Positions 24,869 through 34,103 of a DNA stretch of 64,000 bases are shown piece by piece. Under the pieces are notes generated by a model that was not told the origin of the DNA, searched no databases, and saw nothing but the letters and a program-made list of their open reading frames with translations. The stretch's first letter is position 1, and the number at the start of each line of letters is the position of its first letter. The stretch comes from Flavobacterium sp. ov086. GTDB lineage: Bacteria; Bacteroidota; Bacteroidia; Flavobacteriales; Flavobacteriaceae. The DNA lies in assembly GCF_900187965.1 (NCBI RefSeq), contig NZ_FZNL01000027.1, positions 1-64,000 of the forward strand, read 5' to 3'. The translations under genes and the position numbers were made by a program.

Positions 24869-26329
24869 TTAATTCTTTTGTTTATAAGCACTTATTGTAC
24901 TGTATTTTTCAATTTTATATCTTTTTTCGATCAAAGAAAAAACCTTGTCTTTAAATATAAAACCTAAAACTCCCGCTCCGGCAACTAATGCCAATCCTAC
25001 TGTTTTATCAGCAAAATGAAGCCCAAGCCAATAGAGTAATAATGGCAAAAATATCTTTGGTAACGAAAGCAGCATTGAATTCACATTAAATGCTTTTTTG
25101 TCTCCAAAAGCTCCGCCGGCATTACTTAAATCGATTGGTGTTTTTGTAAATGCACCGCCCAAAAGAACCATATGAGAGTTTACTCCGATGTTATAAATTG
25201 CGCCAACTACTATAATTAAATACGTTTCCCATCCATAAAAAAGATAAAAAGAAGCTAAAATTGTCGAAACAAAAGTTACAATAACAATCAGCCACCATTT
25301 TGAAGTAATATAACCGCGATACGGAATATTCTGTGTCATCATTAATTGATAATATGAACTGTCCCAACTTGGTACAAACTGACCAAAAACAAATAGAAAT
25401 CCGCCCGAGACAAATATTCCCGCAAAAATTTTCATCACTTCTGGTTGATGAGAATTTCCGAAAAAGATAAGTCCGTAAAATAAAAAGATTACACTCATTA
25501 CAATAGTCGTTTTTGACCTTTTGTTTCTCTTAATCAATTTGATATCATTTTTAAGAAAAGTTCCTAAAGTTCCAAATTGATTTAACCATGAAAGATCTTC
25601 AGTAGTAGCTATATCTTCTTTTTTAGAAAGACCGGCGTCTAAAAACAAATTATTTTTAAAGTACTTAAAAGTAAGTTGATACAATCCAATTAAAACTAAA
25701 ACAGGAATCAAAAATAATCCCATTTGTGCATAGAAGCCTTGAAAAACAGGTGTTGTAAAAGTCGTTATATCAAATAATTTATAATATTGCGCTCCGGCTA
25801 AACAAACAACTACAGCAAGAAAAACAACAAACAATTTGTCGATATTGCTTAAAATAATGTTCAGAAAATTATTGATGTAAATTAAAGCGATAATAGCCAA
25901 ATTCCAGAAAATGACTCCCATCAGACTGTAACCTTCTATGACTAACACAATCGAAAACGGAACGAAAAAAAGTGCATGAAGCCAATTAAAAAAAGACAAA
26001 GCTGTTTTTCCTAAAGAGAAATGTACAATTGTGTTTTTTTGAAACGGCAGCACCAATAATGGTTTGATATTAAGAACCGGAATCGCCTGCAATAACAATC
26101 GAATAATTAAATCGAATAAGAAGTAATAAATCAAAAATTTATTAATGGTTTCAAAAGGCTCCAGATTCATTTTTTTAAGTACGTAAAATATTCCTATTCC
26201 TCCGCCAATAAAAAGCAGCGAAAAATAAATCATAAAGAAACCTATTATTATTTTCATCGCTACACTTTTACCAAACGATGCCGATCTGGTGAAGGCTTTC
26301 CATTCGAGGTAAATAAACTTTTTAATCAT
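24869..26329 (-). CDS. ABC-type exporter membrane subunit (DUF5687-like)
   Basis: The frame is open to 26455, but the likely start is the ATG at 26327-26329, giving MIKKFIYLEWKAFTRSASFG and 486 residues. The extra upstream residues overlap the promoter region of the divergent reductase gene. The protein has about eleven or twelve hydrophobic segments. Its opening (short amphipathic helix, LEWK) is typical of large Bacteroidota ABC-2 permeases. Together with the ATPase gene it forms an exporter of unknown substrate. Confidence 0.85.
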   Translation of the reverse strand: MIKKFIYLEWKAFTRSASFGKSVAMKIIIGFFMIYFSLLFIGGGIGIFYVLKKMNLEPFETINKFLIYYFLFDLIIRLLLQAIPVLNIKPLLVLPFQKNTIVHFSLGKTALSFFNWLHALFFVPFSIVLVIEGYSLMGVIFWNLAIIALIYINNFLNIILSNIDKLFVVFLAVVVCLAGAQYYKLFDITTFTTPVFQGFYAQMGLFLIPVLVLIGLYQLTFKYFKNNLFLDAGLSKKEDIATTEDLSWLNQFGTLGTFLKNDIKLIKRNKRSKTTIVMSVIFLFYGLIFFGNSHQPEVMKIFAGIFVSGGFLFVFGQFVPSWDSSYYQLMMTQNIPYRGYITSKWWLIVIVTFVSTILASFYLFYGWETYLIIVVGAIYNIGVNSHMVLLGGAFTKTPIDLSNAGGAFGDKKAFNVNSMLLSLPKIFLPLLLYWLGLHFADKTVGLALVAGAGVLGFIFKDKVFSLIEKRYKIEKYSTISAYKQKN

Positions 26330-26433
26330 GGTTAATTGGTTTTGAGTTTTGTAGTAAGAGACCAAATGTAAGAAAACGTTACAAAAAAAGTTAAAAAAAA
26401 TAATTTCGTGCCCGTCATTTAATAGTCGTTTGC

Positions 26434-26441
26434 TACTTTTG
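26434..26441 (+). promoter_or_regulatory. Bacteroidota-type -7 box for the ferredoxin reductase gene
   Basis: TACTTTTG, a perfect TAnnTTTG, 16 bases before the ATG at 26458. The -33 element is not clear. Confidence 0.6.
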
Positions 26442-26457
26442 CATAAAATATACAATC

Positions 26458-27510
26458 ATGCCTTCATTTTTAAAACTCATAATTAAAGAGGTAAAACGCG
26501 AAACGACCGACGCAGTTTCTGTACTTTTTAATGTTCCGGAAGAACTAAAACCAGACTATAAATTCATAGCTGGACAATACATAAATCTTAAGTTAACACT
26601 TGATAATCAAGAAATTCGTCGTGCTTACTCGATTTGCTCTGCACCAGAAAGCGGCGAATTAAGAATTGCTGTAAAAGCAGTTAAAAATGGTTTGTTTTCA
26701 CAATTTGCAAATACCAGATTAAAGGCTGGAGATGTTCTTGAAGTTGGTCATCCGGAAGGGAAATTTACTTTTGAACCTGATGCCGAAAGACAAAAAAACT
26801 ACGCAGCTTTTGTTGCCGGAAGCGGAATTACTCCTGTTCTTTCTATTATTAAATCCGTTTTGAAAAGTGAGCCAAAAAGTTCATTTGTATTAGTTTACGG
26901 AAATAAAACTCCTGAAGGAACTATTTTTCATCAAGAATTACATGATTTACAATTGCAATATGTAGGTCGTTTTTTCGTGCATTATGTTTTTAGTCAGGCT
27001 AAAGCCGAAAATGCATTGTTTGGACGAATCGAGAAATCGGCAGTAAATTTTGTACTAAACAACAAACATAAAGAACTTCAGTTTGATAAATTTTTCTTGT
27101 GCGGTCCTGAAGAAATGATCAATACAGTTTCTGATGTTTTGAAAGAGAAAAATGTAAAAGAATCAGCTATTAAATTTGAGCTTTTTACATCTTCTACTCA
27201 AGAACATAAAATCAATACTTCATTAGAAGGTCATACAAAAATTACTGTTTTAGTCGATGATGACGAAGTTTCGTTCGAAATGTCTCAAAAGCAAACCATC
27301 TTAGATGCTGCTCTAAAACAAGGAATTGACGCTCCATATTCTTGCCAGGGCGGAATTTGCAGCAGCTGTTTAGCTCGTGTAACTTCTGGAACTGCAGAAA
27401 TGACTAAAAACTCAATTTTGACAGATAAAGAAATCGCTTCTGGTTTAATTTTAACCTGTCAGGCGCATCCAACATCAGAATCTATTTATATAGATTATGA
27501 TGATGTTTAG
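26458..27510 (+). CDS. PaaE-like FAD/[2Fe-2S] oxidoreductase
   Basis: A 350-residue protein. An FNR-like FAD domain (RAYS at 55-58) and an NAD(P) domain (GSGITP at 121-126, CGPEEMI) are followed by a C-terminal plant-type ferredoxin domain with C-x4-C-x2-C (CQGGICSSC) and a distal Cys (LTCQAHP). This is the architecture of PaaE, the reductase of phenylacetyl-CoA epoxidase, and of related hydroxylase reductases. It passes electrons from NAD(P)H to an oxygenase. No paaABCD genes are nearby, so the partner oxygenase is unknown. Confidence 0.92.
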   Translation: MPSFLKLIIKEVKRETTDAVSVLFNVPEELKPDYKFIAGQYINLKLTLDNQEIRRAYSICSAPESGELRIAVKAVKNGLFSQFANTRLKAGDVLEVGHPEGKFTFEPDAERQKNYAAFVAGSGITPVLSIIKSVLKSEPKSSFVLVYGNKTPEGTIFHQELHDLQLQYVGRFFVHYVFSQAKAENALFGRIEKSAVNFVLNNKHKELQFDKFFLCGPEEMINTVSDVLKEKNVKESAIKFELFTSSTQEHKINTSLEGHTKITVLVDDDEVSFEMSQKQTILDAALKQGIDAPYSCQGGICSSCLARVTSGTAEMTKNSILTDKEIASGLILTCQAHPTSESIYIDYDDV

Positions 27511-27550
27511 AGGTTAAAATTCCAAAAACAAGGAGAAATTCCAATAAAAA

Positions 27551-27590
27551 AATTCCAAATTCCAACTTTAAAATTGGGATTTGGAATTTT
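27551..27590 (+). terminator. Terminator after the ferredoxin reductase gene
   Basis: Arms AATTCCAAATTCCAA and TTGGGATTTGGAATT (one wobble pair) are followed by TTTTTTC. It is the first of three related terminators in this area. Confidence 0.8.
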
Positions 27591-27669
27591 TTCTTTTAAT
27601 GATTATTAGCAATCTTTGTCAAATTGGAATATTGGAATATTGGAATTTAAAAATTGAAATTTATTTTTT

Positions 27670-27981
27670 ATGAGATCTGTACGAGAAATTTTTAAAAGCA
27701 AAGAATATCTTTTAGACGAACCTGAAGTAGAGAAACTTATTAAATATTGCGAAGAACTTCAAGACGAAATTGTTGAGTTTAAATTTCAGAAAACAAACAA
27801 TAAAGAGCTGGCAATGTTGGATATGCTCAAAGAAGTTATAAAAGGCTGTAATGAAATCGAAAAAGAACTAATAGAACATGAAAGATTTGGTTATGAAGCA
27901 CCAGATTATGAAGCTACTATTTCGAATCTTAAAAATTATATTTACAGCAGATGTCGTGATGAGAAGATATGGTTAGAATAG
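27670..27981 (+). CDS. Conserved small cytosolic protein, function unknown
   Basis: A 103-residue, charged and mostly helical protein (MRSVREIFKSKEYLLDEPEVEKLI). It has no signal peptide, membrane helix or known motif. Coding quality is good and it ends just before its own terminator at 28001. I do not recognise it. Single gene unit. Confidence 0.7.
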   Translation: MRSVREIFKSKEYLLDEPEVEKLIKYCEELQDEIVEFKFQKTNNKELAMLDMLKEVIKGCNEIEKELIEHERFGYEAPDYEATISNLKNYIYSRCRDEKIWLE

Positions 27982-28000
27982 GAATAAATTCTAATAAAAA

Positions 28001-28036
28001 ATCCAAATCCCAACTTTACAATTGAGATTTGGATTT
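28001..28036 (+). terminator. Terminator of the TCCAAAT family
   Basis: Arms ATCCAAATCCCAA and TTGAGATTTGGAT (one mismatch), then TTTTTTT, directly after the 103-residue gene. Confidence 0.8.
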
Positions 28037-28235
28037 TTTTATGAACTATTTTTTTGTCAGAATTTTACAATATTGTCTTTTTGATTTTGAAAGTATAGTG
28101 TTCGATTTGAAAACGTTTCTGTATAATAAACAAAAAAGCATGTGACATTTTAAATATTTTTTAAAAAACATGCTAAAAATTTATTATATTAGTATTATAA
28201 TTTTCTGATTGTCAACTTTTAAAACATTAAATACT

Positions 28236-28634
28236 ATGGCAATGCATCACTACCTTCGTTTATCTTTTATATTACTTTTTGTAGTAACCTCTTTTTTTTG
28301 CATCTATTTTATAATTATAAAAAGACGAAACAGAAAAGGCCCTAAACTAATTTCGAAAGAAAAGTATAACTCATCAATGATTCATGGAATGAGAGAAATA
28401 TCAGTCACTAATGATAGTTTTTTTAATATTTGGCCTTATGTAAATGAATTAAAAGCAGCCAAAATTTTATCAAAAAAAGTTAAAGAATCTGAATTGATAC
28501 ATAAAGTTTATAGAAATTCAACAGAAGATTTTGAACATATTTTACTAGCTACTGAAAAAGAAAATCATTTTGTTAAAGTTGTAGTCGATAGAAACAAAAA
28601 GAAACCAATGGGATATCTTCTTTTTGATTTATAA
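28236..28634 (+). CDS. Small membrane-anchored protein, function unknown
   Basis: The start is placed at the ATG 28236 (132 residues); the frame also offers an upstream TTG at 28209. One hydrophobic segment (about 8-26, LSFILLFVVTSFFCIYFII) is followed by a basic stretch KRRNRKG and a soluble domain of about 95 residues. No motif is recognised. A terminator of the TCCAAAT family follows. Confidence 0.6.
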   Translation: MAMHHYLRLSFILLFVVTSFFCIYFIIIKRRNRKGPKLISKEKYNSSMIHGMREISVTNDSFFNIWPYVNELKAAKILSKKVKESELIHKVYRNSTEDFEHILLATEKENHFVKVVVDRNKKKPMGYLLFDL

Positions 28635-28660
28635 TAGTTTGAAAATTCCAATAAAAAAAA

Positions 28661-28700
28661 TCCAAATTCCAATTGTCAAGTTGGAATTTGGATTTTTTTT
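28661..28700. terminator. Bidirectional terminator of the TCCAAAT family
   Basis: A perfect 12-bp stem TCCAAATTCCAA / TTGGAATTTGGA with A and T runs on either side, placed between the convergent genes ending at 28634 and 28724. It can serve both. Confidence 0.8.
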
Positions 28701-28723
28701 ATTGGAGCTTTTTATTGAATTTT

Positions 28724-29785
28724 CTACAATAACTGCGACTGAATAATGTGAACTACTTTCTCCGGAGAGATAGATCTCATTGCATCTTCATAACCTTCAA
28801 CAATTTTATTTCCGTAAACAGAGGTTGGCAGTTTTGGATATTGATTTCTATCTGAAGTTAAAGCGTTTTCAAGGCTTTGATTAAAAGGCAAAAATCCTGC
28901 ATAAGGATGTGTTGCACCCCAAAGCGTTATTACTTTTATGCCTAACATTGCGGCAATATGTGCGTTTCCAGAATCCATAGAAAGCATCACATCAAGATTA
29001 CTTATCAATTGTAACTCCTGCTGAAATTTTATTTTTCCAGCCATATTTATTACATTTTCAAATGGTTTTGAAAGTGAATCCAAGATCTCGATTTCTTTCT
29101 TTCCTCCTCCAAAAAGTAAAATTTTATATGCTTTATTTTCAGCCAGTTTTTCAATAACTTCCTGCATTAAATCCTGTGGGTAGACCTTAGAATCATACTG
29201 CGCAAAAGGAGCAATTCCGATTAATTTTTGATTTTGATCTCCAATGATTTCCAGAATATCTACACTTAAATTTGCTTTTTCAGGGAAAGTTGTCCCGACG
29301 CTTCGAGATGATAAATCTAAAGGAAAACCAAGTTCTTCAAACACTTTTGAATGTCTTTCGAACATTGTTGGCAATTGCTTGAATATTTTATTTTCGGCAC
29401 GGGTTAATTCCTTTTTTCCTTCTCTTCCCTTATCAACCGTGGCTCTTTTTTTTCCGCTTAAAGCGAAAAGTAAACTCACAATTTTAGATCTTAAAACATT
29501 ATGAAGGTCTGCAAAAGCATCAATTTTCAGTTTTTTTACATCACTAAATAATTTCAAAAGTCCCGTAAAACCTTTGTGACGCTCTTTTTCATCAAAAGCA
29601 AAAAATTCCAAATTCGGAATTCCGTCAAAAAAAGGTTTAAAAAATGGGCGTGAAATTACGGTGATTTTTACCGTTGGATACTGTTTTACAAAAGCGCGTA
29701 AAACAGGAACCGTCATGGCGACATCTCCCATTGCGGATAGTCTCATGACGGCTATATGCTTAATTTTATTGGACAATTCTGCCAA
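28724..29785 (-). CDS. Glycosyltransferase family 9 (heptosyltransferase-like)
   Basis: A 353-residue GT-B protein. It starts with IAVMRLSAMGDVAMTVPVL, the ADP-heptose:LPS heptosyltransferase opening, and later has DSGNAHIAAMLG and LWGATHP, the nucleotide-sugar binding region of GT9. It likely adds a sugar to the LPS inner core at the inner face of the cytoplasmic membrane. It directly follows (1-bp step) the DUF4254-type gene. Confidence 0.92.
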   Translation of the reverse strand: MAELSNKIKHIAVMRLSAMGDVAMTVPVLRAFVKQYPTVKITVISRPFFKPFFDGIPNLEFFAFDEKERHKGFTGLLKLFSDVKKLKIDAFADLHNVLRSKIVSLLFALSGKKRATVDKGREGKKELTRAENKIFKQLPTMFERHSKVFEELGFPLDLSSRSVGTTFPEKANLSVDILEIIGDQNQKLIGIAPFAQYDSKVYPQDLMQEVIEKLAENKAYKILLFGGGKKEIEILDSLSKPFENVINMAGKIKFQQELQLISNLDVMLSMDSGNAHIAAMLGIKVITLWGATHPYAGFLPFNQSLENALTSDRNQYPKLPTSVYGNKIVEGYEDAMRSISPEKVVHIIQSQLL

Positions 29786-30391
29786 TTATTTTTTATTTTG
29801 GTATAAAACAGGATTCAATTCATCGTCATTGTACATTTTCATTTGTTTGTACACTTTCATGAATTTATCTCCATTTTCAATGTCTGTCAACAAATCATCA
29901 ATTGCAGTAGACAAATCACTTCTTTGCTCTAAAAGCACGTTTAATTTTTCCTGACATTTATCTCTATGTTCTTGTGAAGCCTCAGCACGTGTAGCTTCTT
30001 CATGCATGTGATAAATTTTTAATGCCAAGATAGACAATCTGTCAAATGCCCAAGCTGGACTTTCAGAGTTAATCTTTGCTCCATCTTTTACTTTTACATC
30101 ACTGTATTTTTGCAAAAAGTAACTATCAATATACTCAACCATATCGGTACGCTCTTGATTTGAAGCGTCGATTCTTCTTTTTAATGTCAAAGCTGCTACA
30201 GGATCAATTTGCGGATCACGAATAATATCTTCAAAATGCCATTGAACAGTATCAATCCAGTTTTTTAAGTATAATAAATGCTCAAATTTATCTTTTGGGA
30301 AAGGATTGTTTATTGGCTGATCAACATTATCAAATTGATGATAGTCTTTGATGCTTTGTTCGAAAACAGAATATGCTAATTTTGAAAACAT
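29786..30391 (-). CDS. DUF4254-type protein paired with a family 9 glycosyltransferase
   Basis: The start is placed at the ATG 30389-30391 (MFSKLAYSVFEQSIKDYHQ, 201 residues), since a -7 box lies at 30412-30419. The protein is soluble and helical, with histidine and acidic residues in helices (YHQFD, WHFED, YHMHEEATRAE), which might bind a metal. The family is Bacteroidota-centred and uncharacterised. Its tight linkage to a GT9 gene suggests a role in LPS core assembly. Confidence 0.85.
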   Translation of the reverse strand: MFSKLAYSVFEQSIKDYHQFDNVDQPINNPFPKDKFEHLLYLKNWIDTVQWHFEDIIRDPQIDPVAALTLKRRIDASNQERTDMVEYIDSYFLQKYSDVKVKDGAKINSESPAWAFDRLSILALKIYHMHEEATRAEASQEHRDKCQEKLNVLLEQRSDLSTAIDDLLTDIENGDKFMKVYKQMKMYNDDELNPVLYQNKK

Positions 30392-30411
30392 GTCTTTATT
30401 TTTTAGAGACA

Positions 30412-30419
30412 CAAAGATA
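30412..30419 (-). promoter_or_regulatory. -7 box for the DUF4254/GT9 operon
   Basis: On the minus strand TATCTTTG, a perfect TAnnTTTG, 20 bases before the chosen ATG. Confidence 0.55.
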
Positions 30420-30501
30420 CTTTTTATACTTTTATAGTGCGAATAAAACCTTTAGTTTTTCGTTTACATCGCATAAACAATTGATAATATTAAAAATCAT
30501 T

Positions 30502-31155
30502 ATGAAAATTCATTATATATCTGAGAATAATAGCGTATTAAACCATTTTTTGGGGCAAATTAGAAATGTAAATGTTCAAAACGACAGCATGCGTTTTAGA
30601 AGAAACATAGAGCGAATTGGCGAAATTATGGCATATGAATTAAGCAAAGATTTGTCCTATAAAAATGTCGAAATTCAAACTCCGCTTGGTATTAAAAAAA
30701 CAACCGAAATTGAAAGTGATTTGGTTTTATGTTCTATTTTAAGAGCTGGTTTACCATTACACAATGGCTTTTTAAACTACTTTGATCATGCTGAAAATAG
30801 CTTTGTTTCTGCTTGTAGACATCATCCAAATAATGATGATGAATTCGAAATTCTGGTTGAATATCAAGCACTTTCAAACATAAACAATAAAACAGTTTTG
30901 CTTCTTGATCCAATGTTGGCAACAGGACAATCGATAGTTGCTGTTCATGAAAAATTAGTTCAAAATGCAACTCCCAAAGAAATTCATATTGTTGTTGTCA
31001 TTGCTGCTCCGGAGGGAATTGCTTTTCTGGAAAGAAGTCTTCCAGAAAACTGTCATCTATGGGTTGCTTCTCTGGATGAGAAACTAAATGAAAAAAATTA
31101 CATTGTTCCCGGACTTGGTGACGCCGGAGATCTTGCTTACGGAAGTAAACTATAA
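30502..31155 (+). CDS. upp: Uracil phosphoribosyltransferase
   Basis: The start is taken at the ATG 30502 (MKIHYISENNSVLNHFLGQI, 217 residues); the longer frame to 30373 overlaps the divergent gene and its promoter. The PRPP loop is LLDPMLATGQS, the uracil site is AAPEGI, and the C-terminus PGLGDAGDLAYG is diagnostic. It makes UMP from uracil and PRPP in pyrimidine salvage. It converges with and overlaps the next gene by 6 bp. Confidence 0.97.
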   Translation: MKIHYISENNSVLNHFLGQIRNVNVQNDSMRFRRNIERIGEIMAYELSKDLSYKNVEIQTPLGIKKTTEIESDLVLCSILRAGLPLHNGFLNYFDHAENSFVSACRHHPNNDDEFEILVEYQALSNINNKTVLLLDPMLATGQSIVAVHEKLVQNATPKEIHIVVVIAAPEGIAFLERSLPENCHLWVASLDEKLNEKNYIVPGLGDAGDLAYGSKL

Positions 31156-32079
31156 TTGAGAAAAATAAGTAAATAAACTGCAGCAAATCAACACATAAAA
31201 AACAATTTCGTTATTGAGTTTTTGCTGCATATACTCTACATGACTTGCCGCCATAATAGTTAATGGTGCAATGCTAAACAATAATAAATCATTACTTTTA
31301 TTAGGCGAAATGATGTAAACAGCGATTGCAATAAAAAAACAGGCAACCACTTTTTTATAAGAAGTATGAACTATTTGAGGTCTATTTGATAATGTCATTA
31401 ACATTGAAGCCACAAAAAACAACGCTACTGCAACATAAATTGAGAGTGCTCCGTTTTCGTAATTATTCTTAAAGTAATCAATGTTAAAATCAAGTATAGC
31501 TCTTTTCTCAAAAAATTCAACTATATCAATATGAAAGATTAAGGATATCATCAAAAAAACAATCGAAACGGCTAAAAGTGCTACAAAAGGTAAAACCCAG
31601 TTTCTATAATCTCTTGAAACGTGAAAAACAATTGATATAAATACTAAAATAATAAAAAGCACACACCAAAATTGAAATAAAGAAGCTACAAAAATCCAAA
31701 AAGAAGCATCAAATATTTTTTCTTTAGAAGCTTTTAAGGATTGTAAAGAAATCAATCGTCGCAGCGCCAATAAAAGAAAAAAGTTGGCATATATTACATT
31801 TGGATTATTAAATATTGTAGGGAAAAATAATATAAACAATAAGTAGAAAAGTATTGCGTAACCATTGTCTTTACTGAGTCCATTCTTTTTTACGATGAAA
31901 TTAATCATAAAAAAAGAAGCCAATATAAAGCACAATAAACTCACTTTTTGAAATCCCAAAAAATAAGAATTAATCCAGGAAGGTTCTTGGATTTGAAACA
32001 GAAAAAAGAAAACCAGTATTAAAATTACGGCCAATGAATAATTTAATGGCGTAGATTTTTTAAAAACACTTGTTATCAT
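31150..32079 (-). CDS. Multi-pass membrane protein, function unknown (DUF6427-like)
   Basis: A 309-residue protein with about ten hydrophobic segments and few charged loops. No catalytic motif is visible. The polytopic layout resembles a membrane glycosyltransferase or polymerase without its active-site residues, but this is only a resemblance. It lies between upp and a small membrane gene, an arrangement I associate with flavobacterial genomes. Confidence 0.75.
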   Translation of the reverse strand: MITSVFKKSTPLNYSLAVILILVFFFLFQIQEPSWINSYFLGFQKVSLLCFILASFFMINFIVKKNGLSKDNGYAILFYLLFILFFPTIFNNPNVIYANFFLLLALRRLISLQSLKASKEKIFDASFWIFVASLFQFWCVLFIILVFISIVFHVSRDYRNWVLPFVALLAVSIVFLMISLIFHIDIVEFFEKRAILDFNIDYFKNNYENGALSIYVAVALFFVASMLMTLSNRPQIVHTSYKKVVACFFIAIAVYIISPNKSNDLLLFSIAPLTIMAASHVEYMQQKLNNEIVFYVLICCSLFTYFSQL

Positions 32080-32219
32080 AAGGATATTTTATACTTTTGT
32101 GATTGTAAATATAATACTTGTTTAAAAGGAAAAACCAACAAGTTGAAAAAAGATTCTATTAATTGAATTTTAACTTCAATGCGTTACAAAACAATAAATA
32201 ACATATAATTTTATAAATT

Positions 32220-32450
32220 ATGACAGCTTTTTTTGAAGGAATACAATACTTATTCGTTAACATTTTATTTGCTCCGCTTGACTTTTTACGTCATTTAGAA
32301 CTAATTACTTGGTTTGGTGCAAACACAATTAACTGGATTTTTATGACCATCTGCGCATGCGCAATCGTTTATTGGATTAAACAATTACGCATATTTGATG
32401 ATGCTGGAACAGAAAACCAAGATACTACAGCTCACTCTTTCTTAAAGTAA
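32220..32450 (+). CDS. Small membrane protein, function unknown (DUF6341-like)
   Basis: A 76-residue protein with hydrophobic stretches at about 8-20 and 38-53 and a polar acidic tail. It converges on purD and overlaps its 3' end by 9 bp. The gene has its own ATG, and the composition is coding-like. No function can be assigned. Confidence 0.65.
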   Translation: MTAFFEGIQYLFVNILFAPLDFLRHLELITWFGANTINWIFMTICACAIVYWIKQLRIFDDAGTENQDTTAHSFLK

Positions 32451-33716
32451 GTCGAAGCCGATATCTTTTCTAAAATACATCTTATCAAAATTTAGTTTAT
32501 CTATATTTTGGTAAGATTTTTTTATAGCCTGTTGGAAATCGTCTCCATAAGAGGTTACAGTCAATACACGTCCTCCATTACTAACGACATTTTTGTCATC
32601 TAATTTTGTTCCGGCGTGAAAAACAATAGAATCTGTAATATTTTCTAATCCGGTAATTACTTTTCCTTTTTCAAAATCTTCAGGATATCCGCCAGAAACT
32701 ACCATAATTGTAGTCGCACTTCTAGGATCAACTTCTAATGTAAATTCATCCAGTTTCTGATTTGCAACAGACAAGAACAATTCTACTAAATCAGATTTTA
32801 ATCTTGGCACCACAACTTCAGTTTCCGGATCACCCATTCTTACATTGTATTCAATAACAATTGGCTCATTTTTTACATTAATCAAACCAATAAATACAAA
32901 ACCTTTATATTCGATTCCGTCTTTTTGGAAACCTTCAATTGTTGGTTTTACGATACGAGTTTCAATTTTTTCCATCAAAACAGCGTCAACATAAGGAACT
33001 GGAGAAACTGCTCCCATTCCGCCTGTATTTAATCCTGTGTCACCTTCACCAATTCTTTTGTAATCTTTTGCTGTTGGAAGAATCTTATAGCTTTTTCCGT
33101 CAGTCAAAACAAAACAGCTCAATTCGATTCCGTCCAGAAATTCTTCGATAACAACTTTAGAACTTGCTGCACCAAATTTTTCATGAACCAACATGTTTCT
33201 TAACTCTGTTTTAGCTTCTTCAAGATCCTGAATAATCAAAACACCTTTTCCAGCTGCTAAACCATCTGCTTTTAAAACGTATGGAGGTTGTAAAGTTTCT
33301 AAAAAAGCACATCCGTTTTCAACAGTTTCAGCAGTAAAACTATCATAAGCCGCTGTTGGAATGTTATGTTTCATCAAGAATTCTTTTGCAAATTCTTTAC
33401 TTCCTTCTAATTGAGCACCTAATTTAGATGGTCCAATAACCGGAATATGCTTTAAACTTTCGTCATTTTTAAAATAATCGTAAATTCCTTTTACCAAAGG
33501 ATCTTCTGGTCCTACAACAACCATTTTTACGTTTTCCTGCAGTACAAATGTTTTAATAGCATCAAAATCGGTTGGAGACATTGCAACGTTTGTAGCAATT
33601 GCAGCCGTTCCTGCATTTCCTGGTGCAACAAAAAGTTTTTCGCAAAGCGGACTCTGAATCATTTTCCACGCAAAAGCATGCTCTCTTCCGCCTGATCCCA
33701 ATAGTAAAATTGTCAT
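32442..33716 (-). CDS. purD: Phosphoribosylamine-glycine ligase
   Basis: A 424-residue ATP-grasp enzyme. It starts MTILLLGSGGREHAFAWKM and has PYVLKADGLAAGKGV, GEGDTGLNTGGMGAVSP and EYNVRMGDPETE, all PurD signatures. It catalyses the second step of purine synthesis. Single gene with a -7 box 25 bases upstream. Confidence 0.98.
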   Translation of the reverse strand: MTILLLGSGGREHAFAWKMIQSPLCEKLFVAPGNAGTAAIATNVAMSPTDFDAIKTFVLQENVKMVVVGPEDPLVKGIYDYFKNDESLKHIPVIGPSKLGAQLEGSKEFAKEFLMKHNIPTAAYDSFTAETVENGCAFLETLQPPYVLKADGLAAGKGVLIIQDLEEAKTELRNMLVHEKFGAASSKVVIEEFLDGIELSCFVLTDGKSYKILPTAKDYKRIGEGDTGLNTGGMGAVSPVPYVDAVLMEKIETRIVKPTIEGFQKDGIEYKGFVFIGLINVKNEPIVIEYNVRMGDPETEVVVPRLKSDLVELFLSVANQKLDEFTLEVDPRSATTIMVVSGGYPEDFEKGKVITGLENITDSIVFHAGTKLDDKNVVSNGGRVLTVTSYGDDFQQAIKKSYQNIDKLNFDKMYFRKDIGFDLL

Positions 33717-33741
33717 GTTATAGTTGTATTTAGTTGTGGTG

Positions 33742-33749
33742 CAAAAATA
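33742..33749 (-). promoter_or_regulatory. -7 box for purD
   Basis: TATTTTTG on the minus strand, matching TAnnTTTG, 25 bases before the purD start. Confidence 0.55.
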
Positions 33750-33784
33750 GTGGGTTTTAACCTTAAATAATAATTTTTTTTACT

Positions 33785-33792
33785 TACTTTTG
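33785..33792 (+). promoter_or_regulatory. -7 box for the higBA operon
   Basis: TACTTTTG, a perfect TAnnTTTG, 20 bases before the higB ATG. It is back to back with the purD promoter, 35 bases away. Confidence 0.55.
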
Positions 33793-33812
33793 ACGTTAGC
33801 AACGCGAAAGGT

Positions 33813-34094
33813 ATGATAATTTCATTTGGATCTAAAGAAACTGAAAAAATTTGGAATGGAATCATTGTAAAAAAACCTTCTCAAGAAATACAACAAATTG
33901 CCCGCAGAAAACTTAGAATGTTACACAACTCCCAGAATTTAACAGATTTAAGAATTCCTCCATCTAATCGTCTGGAAAAACTTTCCGGCAATTTAAAAGA
34001 GTTTTACAGTATTCGAATTAATAATCAATGGCGCATTATTTTTTCTTGGGAAAATGGAAATGCTTCAAATGTTGAAATTGTAGATTATCATTAA
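33813..34094 (+). CDS. higB: HigB-type RelE-superfamily toxin
   Basis: A 93-residue protein with the HigB pattern: KLRMLHNSQNLTDLRIPPSNRLEKL, then YSIRINNQWRIIFSW and a C-terminal DYH. HigB toxins are ribosome-dependent mRNA endonucleases. It lies 9 bp before the antitoxin gene, in the toxin-first order typical of hig loci. Confidence 0.92.
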   Translation: MIISFGSKETEKIWNGIIVKKPSQEIQQIARRKLRMLHNSQNLTDLRIPPSNRLEKLSGNLKEFYSIRINNQWRIIFSWENGNASNVEIVDYH

Positions 34095-34103
34095 AAAAGT
34101 AAA

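Noticed and set aside
24869..26455. Longer ABC permease frame starting at 26455
   Set aside because: It would overlap the promoter of the divergent reductase gene; MIKKFIYLEWK at 26329 is the typical family opening.
26458..27510. Phenylacetate degradation operon
   Set aside because: Only a PaaE-like reductase is present; no paaA-D, paaG or paaZ gene is near, and the CapK/PaaK-like gene at 34407 is distant and more like glycan-locus enzymes.
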